A DNA stretch of 64,000 nt. It comes from Pseudonocardia sp. DSM 110487 (lineage in GTDB: Bacteria > Actinomycetota > Actinomycetes > Mycobacteriales > Pseudonocardiaceae). Positions 60,061 to 64,000 of this stretch are shown in pieces (position 1 is the first letter of the stretch; the number at the start of each line of letters is the position of its first letter). The notes beneath the pieces were generated by a model, which made no database searches, was not told where the DNA came from, and saw only the letters and a list, made by a program, of their open reading frames with translations. Location: NCBI RefSeq assembly GCF_019468565.1, contig NZ_CP080521.1, positions 5,332,001 to 5,396,000 on the forward strand, given 5' to 3'. The translations under genes and the position numbers were made by a program.

Positions 60061-61551
60061 CTGGACGCGAAGCGCAGCGGGCGGACAGTACTCAGGGAGC
60101 TGCGTTCGTGGCCGACCATCGTGCTGGTCCTGTTCTGTCTGGGCGTCGGTATCCCGGTCACGGTCGCGCTCACCCCGGCGCAGGACCTGGAGGTGTTCGG
60201 CCAGCACATCACCGTCGGCGCCCGGCCGCCGGACCTGTCCATCGCGGGGCCGGCCCGGCTCGTGCAGGTCGGCAACACCGCGCTCGACATCGACCAGATG
60301 CACGTCTACGGCCCGCTTCGCCCTGAGCTCACCATGGGCCCGGTGCAGCGCAACTCCGCCGCGGCCGCCGTCTTCGACCCCGTCGGGGGTCCCCAGGCGC
60401 AGGACGACGCGATCGGGGCCGTCACCCGCGGGTTCCTCACGTGGTACGTCCTCGGCGGGCTCGGGCTGCTCGCGTTCACGCTCGCGGCCGCGGGCGGCGC
60501 CGCCGGCATCCGCACCCTTGTCGTGCTGCGGCGCCAGAGCCGAACACAGGGCGGCGAGCACGAGCCGCTGCACGAGATCTTCTCCTACTGCGTGCGCGCG
60601 GCCCGCCGGATGACCGTCATCGCACTGGTCACGGCGGTACTCGCGTGGCTGGTCTCCGGGGCGCTCGCGGTCACCGGCTCCGTGCAGGGCCTGCGCGGCG
60701 TCACCTCGCTGGCCCAGCTCGTCGGCGCCTACCACCTCACCCCCGACGCGGTGGGGCCGCCGATCACCGGCTTCGACGGCGCCGTCATCGGCGATTCGCG
60801 CGCGGCCCGCCTCGGCGGGCCCCCCGTCCCGGACGGCACCGCCGACGACGTCGCCTGCCAGCGCAGCACCGACTCACTGGCCGCGGAGGTCGGTCACCTC
60901 CTGCCCGCGAGGGTGCTGAACCTGGCCTGTCCCAGCGCCACCATCACCAGCGGGCTGCGCGGTCCGCAGGACGCGGGAGGCCGCTCGGTGCCCGCCCAGG
61001 TCGGCGTGCTCAAGCAGGCGCAGGACCTGCGGTTCGTCGTGGTCGCGATCGGCCCGAACGACGTGGGCTGGATCGACTTCCTGCGCTACTGCTACGGCGT
61101 CCCCGACTGCTCCGACCGCCTCACGCAGGGCGAGTTCGACTACCGCCTCGCCGCGTTCGACCGCGTGTACGGCGACCTGCTGATCGACCTCAACCAGCTG
61201 CCCGGCAGGCCGCAGGTGATCATCATGACCTCCTACGGCGCCTTCCCACCCGACGCGGACTGCGCCGACACCCGTGCCGAGGGCTACCCCGGCCTCGACC
61301 CGGTCAAGATCGAGCTGCTGAACGACCGCAACAAGCAGCTCAACGACGTCCTCACCGCCGGCGCGCAGAAGTACGGCTTCGCCGTGGCCGATCCCCAGCT
61401 CTCCATGCTGTGCGAGAAGGGAACCGACGGGCTCGGACCCGACCTGCAGGGCATGGCCGACCCGTTCCCGTTCCACCCCACGGGGATCGGATCGCTGCGC
61501 ATGGCGTCGTCGGTGGTGCGCAAGATCGTGCCCCTGCCGGCGGCGGGCTGA
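60061..61551 (+). CDS. Membrane-anchored SGNH/GDSL-family hydrolase
   Basis: About 496 residues with two to three N-terminal hydrophobic segments and a C-terminal SGNH hydrolase domain: AVIGDSRAARLG (catalytic Ser), AIGPNDVGW (oxyanion Asn) and FHPTGIG (His). Extracellular esterase or O-deacetylase activity is likely. CTG 60061 is proposed as start: GGAGGTGGAG lies just before it, a basic N-terminus KRSGR...LRSW precedes the first span, and no ATG, GTG or TTG is in frame back to the TAG at 60013. GTG 60121 would cut into the span. Confidence 0.8.
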   Translation: MDAKRSGRTVLRELRSWPTIVLVLFCLGVGIPVTVALTPAQDLEVFGQHITVGARPPDLSIAGPARLVQVGNTALDIDQMHVYGPLRPELTMGPVQRNSAAAAVFDPVGGPQAQDDAIGAVTRGFLTWYVLGGLGLLAFTLAAAGGAAGIRTLVVLRRQSRTQGGEHEPLHEIFSYCVRAARRMTVIALVTAVLAWLVSGALAVTGSVQGLRGVTSLAQLVGAYHLTPDAVGPPITGFDGAVIGDSRAARLGGPPVPDGTADDVACQRSTDSLAAEVGHLLPARVLNLACPSATITSGLRGPQDAGGRSVPAQVGVLKQAQDLRFVVVAIGPNDVGWIDFLRYCYGVPDCSDRLTQGEFDYRLAAFDRVYGDLLIDLNQLPGRPQVIIMTSYGAFPPDADCADTRAEGYPGLDPVKIELLNDRNKQLNDVLTAGAQKYGFAVADPQLSMLCEKGTDGLGPDLQGMADPFPFHPTGIGSLRMASSVVRKIVPLPAAG

Positions 61552-61927
61552 GCGGGCAGGCCGAGGGCCTGCCCCTCGGGCGCGCGGCGCCACCGAAGGC
61601 CGGTCCCACGGGCATGATCGAGGCTTCGGCGCGAAAACGGGCGAAAGCCGCCCGGGAACGCGCCGAATCTCCGATCCCGGAGCCAGAACAGGCCCATGAT
61701 CGGTGCGAGGTGCGCATCACAGTCCCCGGCGGGGCCGTTACGTGCGGCTCGGAACGATCTTCACAGGTCACGCACCCGTTCTCCGCCGACGCGGCCCGTC
61801 GGCTGGCCGCGTGGCGCCAGAAGGGGTGCGCCAGCCCAAACCAGGTGTGCGAATGCAACAAGCTCCCCGCGACTCCGCCTCCTGGCGGCGCCGCGCGCCC
61901 ACCGGGCAGGCCCTCGGCCTGCCCGCT
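61550..61927. repeat. Inverted-repeat-bounded element (MITE-like)
   Basis: The left end (61550-61594) and right end (61883-61927) are inverted copies of about 45 bp, differing at only a few positions. Each holds GGGCAGGCC, a 3-base loop, GGCCTGCCC (61554-61574 and 61904-61924) and GGGCGCGCGGCGCC. The left end joins the GATCATGCCCG module (61579-61624, minus orientation) known from 20.1 and 52.4 kb. About 290 bp without a gene lies between. No target duplication is obvious. Confidence 0.6.
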
Positions 61928-61958
61928 CTGCTTGCCCGAGGGGCCGCAGAGGCTCGCA

Positions 61959-62007
61959 GGTCAAGGGGCGCGCAGCGCTCGCGAAGCGACGCGCAGCGCC
62001 CTTGACC
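61959..62007. terminator. Hairpin GGTCAAGGG/CCCTTGACC
   Basis: A perfect 9-bp stem, extended with mismatches by GCGC arms, with the loop region around 61980. It lies between the SGNH and subtilase genes, which converge, and could stop both transcripts. The rest of 61552-62108 is repeat sequence with no credible gene. Confidence 0.5.
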
Positions 62008-62108
62008 TGGGAGGGGCGGCCCCGCACACTGCGCGGCGCCGTCAGGAGGCAGGGCCCGGATCGGCCTGCGCGGCGGCGCCAGGAGGCCTCGTAGGCGGCG
62101 ACGCCGCA

Positions 62109-63785
62109 CTAACCGGCCGGCAGGTCGAGCGCGGCGACCGCGTCCACGACGCCGTTGCCGTAGTAGCCGTTGAAGCTCGCCGAGCCCTCGCACGGCGCCG
62201 TCGGCAGCGCGGTGACCGGGCACGCGGTCTCGTGCGCCGAGCCCGTGAGCGCGCGCTCCACGGCGGCGGGATCCATGGTGAGCCCGCCCGGGTGCGCCGG
62301 GTCGGGCAGACCGAACTTGCTCACCACCAGCGCGGCCACGCCGGTGACGTGGGGCGCGGCCATGGAGGTGCCCTGCAGGTAGGCGTAGTAGCCGCACGGG
62401 GCGTTCGGGTCGGCGCCGCAGACCTTCTGCACCCCGCCGCCGCTGCCCTTCGGGGTGATCTCGCCCGCGGCGTCGACGTCGCCGTCCTGTTGCAGGATGC
62501 TCTTCGGGTACGTCGAGAGGATCAGGTCCTCGTTCCCTCCGAGGCCGCTGTTGCCGCCCGGCGCGGCCAGTGAGATCTGCTCGACGCCGTAGTTCGAGTA
62601 GTCCGCCTTCTCCCCCCTCGGCCCGACGGCGGACACCCCGATCACGTGCGGACCCTCCACCGGCAGGTTGCTGCACGTCGCGTTGTCGATCGGGCGCGCG
62701 TACTCCGAGCCGGGCGGGTAGTTGGGGCTGCTCGTGTCCTGGCGCGGGCGGCCGAGGTCCTCGTTCTCGTTGCCGAGCGACCCGATCAGCGTGACGCCCT
62801 TGGCGTGCGCGTATTCGAGGGCCCGGTTCATCGCCTCCACCGTGGTGCGCTGCTCGATCCGCGCCGCGGGAGGGTCGGACGGGTTGTCGATGCAGTTGTA
62901 GCGCCACGGGTCCACGTAGAACGACATGTTGATCACGTCGAGGCCGATGTCGGCGCCGTAGGTCAGGGCGTCGATCACCGGCTGGAGGAAGAAAAGACCC
63001 GCATCCTGGCCCGCGCGGATGTTCACCAGCGTGACGTTCGGCGCCACACCGGACAGCCCGGCCCCGTTCGCGGCCGCCGCCACCGTGCCCGCGACGTGGG
63101 TGCCGTGGCCGCCGCCGTCGTAGTCGGGCGGGTCGACGCAGCCCTCGAACTCGCACGGGCCGTCCTGCTGCGCCCCGGTCGGGTCGGTGGGGATGTCGGT
63201 GACGAAGTTGCGCGAGAGCGCCCTGTCGAGGTTCGGCGCGATGTCGGGGTTGCTCCCGTCGACACCGGTGTCGAGGACGCCGACGAGCACCCGCCGGTCG
63301 CCCGCCTGCACGGCACGCACGGCGTCCGCCCGGATCATCGACAGGCCCCACAGCCGCGCGTCGAGCGGGTCGAGCCCGGTGGGTCCGGCCGCGGCCGGGT
63401 CCGCGCGCACGACGCCCCTGCGGGATGCCACCGACTGCGCCGTGCCCAGCACCTGGGCGCGCGTCGCGCCGAACACGCCGTCGACGGCCGACACCCGCTC
63501 GACGAACCCCTCGGGTGGTGCGTCGGCCACGAGCGCGTTGACCGCAGCGTTCTCCCGCAGCAGGTGCCCGCCACCGGCCTCGATCGCCGCGACCGCCCCG
63601 TCGCGGGCCGCCGGGCCGTCGAGCAGCACGGTGAAGGTGGCGTGGCCCGCCGGTACCGAGCCTGTGCGAGTGGCTTGTGGCGCCACCGATGCGGCCGGAA
63701 CCGGCCCCAGCGACGACGCGCCCGCGGTGGCGAGAACCGCGACGACGGCCGCGACAGCCCACCCGACTGCGCGAGGGCTCTTCAC
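62109..63785 (-). CDS. Secreted subtilisin-like (S8) serine protease
   Basis: A 558-residue extracellular protease. A signal peptide (SPRAVGWAVAAVVAVLATAGA) is followed by an I9-like propeptide (FTVLLDGPAARDGAVAAIEA). The catalytic domain has VGVLDTGVDG (Asp, about 172), GGGHGTHVAGT (His), GSLGNENED (oxyanion Asn) and LQGTSMAAPHVTG (Ser). The inserted cysteines (CEFEGC, CGADPNAPC) suggest disulfides. GTG 63785 has GGGAGG ahead and gives a proper signal peptide; the 16-residue upstream extension is dropped. Confidence 0.93.
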   Translation of the reverse strand: MKSPRAVGWAVAAVVAVLATAGASSLGPVPAASVAPQATRTGSVPAGHATFTVLLDGPAARDGAVAAIEAGGGHLLRENAAVNALVADAPPEGFVERVSAVDGVFGATRAQVLGTAQSVASRRGVVRADPAAAGPTGLDPLDARLWGLSMIRADAVRAVQAGDRRVLVGVLDTGVDGSNPDIAPNLDRALSRNFVTDIPTDPTGAQQDGPCEFEGCVDPPDYDGGGHGTHVAGTVAAAANGAGLSGVAPNVTLVNIRAGQDAGLFFLQPVIDALTYGADIGLDVINMSFYVDPWRYNCIDNPSDPPAARIEQRTTVEAMNRALEYAHAKGVTLIGSLGNENEDLGRPRQDTSSPNYPPGSEYARPIDNATCSNLPVEGPHVIGVSAVGPRGEKADYSNYGVEQISLAAPGGNSGLGGNEDLILSTYPKSILQQDGDVDAAGEITPKGSGGGVQKVCGADPNAPCGYYAYLQGTSMAAPHVTGVAALVVSKFGLPDPAHPGGLTMDPAAVERALTGSAHETACPVTALPTAPCEGSASFNGYYGNGVVDAVAALDLPAG

Positions 63786-63878
63786 GCGACCTCCCGGTTC
63801 CCCGTGCCCCTGGATCCGGGCTCGGTCGATCACCTTAGGACATCTGGCGTATGCAGAAGGTCACGGCACACTGATGGG

Positions 63879-64000
63879 GTGGCCTACTGGGTGCTGCACG
63901 TCGACCTGGACCAGTTCCTGGCCGCGGTCGAGGTGCTGCGCCACCCGGAGCTGGCCGGACGACCGGTCGTCGTGGGCGGGAAGGGCGATCCGACGCAGCG
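63879..64000 (+). CDS. dinB: DNA polymerase IV (Y family), 3' truncated by the window edge
   Basis: The first 40 residues, AYWVLHVDLDQFLAAVEVL then RHPELAGRPVVVGGKG, match the DinB N-terminus, with the metal-binding DLD and the nucleotide-gate region. It performs translesion synthesis. GTG 63879 is the start in frame; ATG 63874 is in another frame. Divergent from the subtilase over 93 bp; I found no SOS box there. Confidence 0.88.
   Translation, partial: MAYWVLHVDLDQFLAAVEVLRHPELAGRPVVVGGKGDPTQ

Overview
The window is about 64 kb of very GC-rich DNA with strong G/C preference at third codon positions, many GTG starts and short start/stop overlaps (ATGA, GTGA). Gene content fits an actinobacterium: PF04672 and DUF4032 families, UdgX, baeRF/Rv2629-like, SpoIIE/RsbW/STAS regulators, and a cyd operon in the order A-B-D-C. 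The style suggests Pseudonocardia or a relative in the Pseudonocardiaceae; this is inference from style, not a database match. I saw no rRNA, tRNA, CRISPR array or prophage.

Layout. 1-8 kb: the end of a zinc-finger anti-sigma factor, the cytochrome bd operon cydABDC behind a palindromic operator, and a clan GH-A lipoprotein. 8-16 kb: a housekeeping mix of methyltransferase, DUF4032 protein, FabG-like reductase, BON-methyltransferase fusion, ClpC-type unfoldase, UdgX and two paralogous small proteins. 16.5-17.9 kb: a frameshifted TnpB gene. 17.9-34 kb: a heptose/glycan locus with gmhA, gmhB, hldE, a second PfkB kinase, four GT9 heptosyltransferase-type genes, one GT2, two GT-B enzymes and an SDR. 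It lies in two minus-strand operons that share a two-part upstream element, separated by fhs, a PfkB kinase and surE. 34-38.5 kb: a single-chain SpoIIE phosphatase-RsbW kinase-STAS protein. 38.6-41.9 kb: an island of lower GC with DUF1772, a PNPOx-like protein, an IS630 remnant, and a P450/MarR divergent pair with two palindromic operators. 42-60 kb: YihY/BrkB, CheB, CheR-PAS, STAS-HATPase, STAS, baeRF, AbrB permease, CsbD, a Gfo/Idh-MDR pair, a response regulator, a giant hybrid kinase with eight HAMP units, and a HATPase-GAF-SpoIIE phosphatase. 60-64 kb: a membrane SGNH hydrolase probably starting at CTG, a secreted subtilase, and the start of dinB.

How the genes work together. GmhA, HldE and GmhB carry sedoheptulose 7-phosphate to ADP-heptose. 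No HldD epimerase is visible, so the donor may stay in the D,D form. The GT9/GT2/GT4 enzymes would place the sugar on an unknown glycan. The 34-60 kb stretch is rich in partner-switching and phosphorelay proteins but holds no sigma factor or flagellar gene, which points to general stress signalling rather than taxis.

The most unusual non-coding structure is a family of 92-bp tandem repeats, plus an associated module, found only in gaps between convergent genes. Next is the two-part GAGTAG element shared by the two heptose operons, whose palindromic core also occurs in front of cydA.
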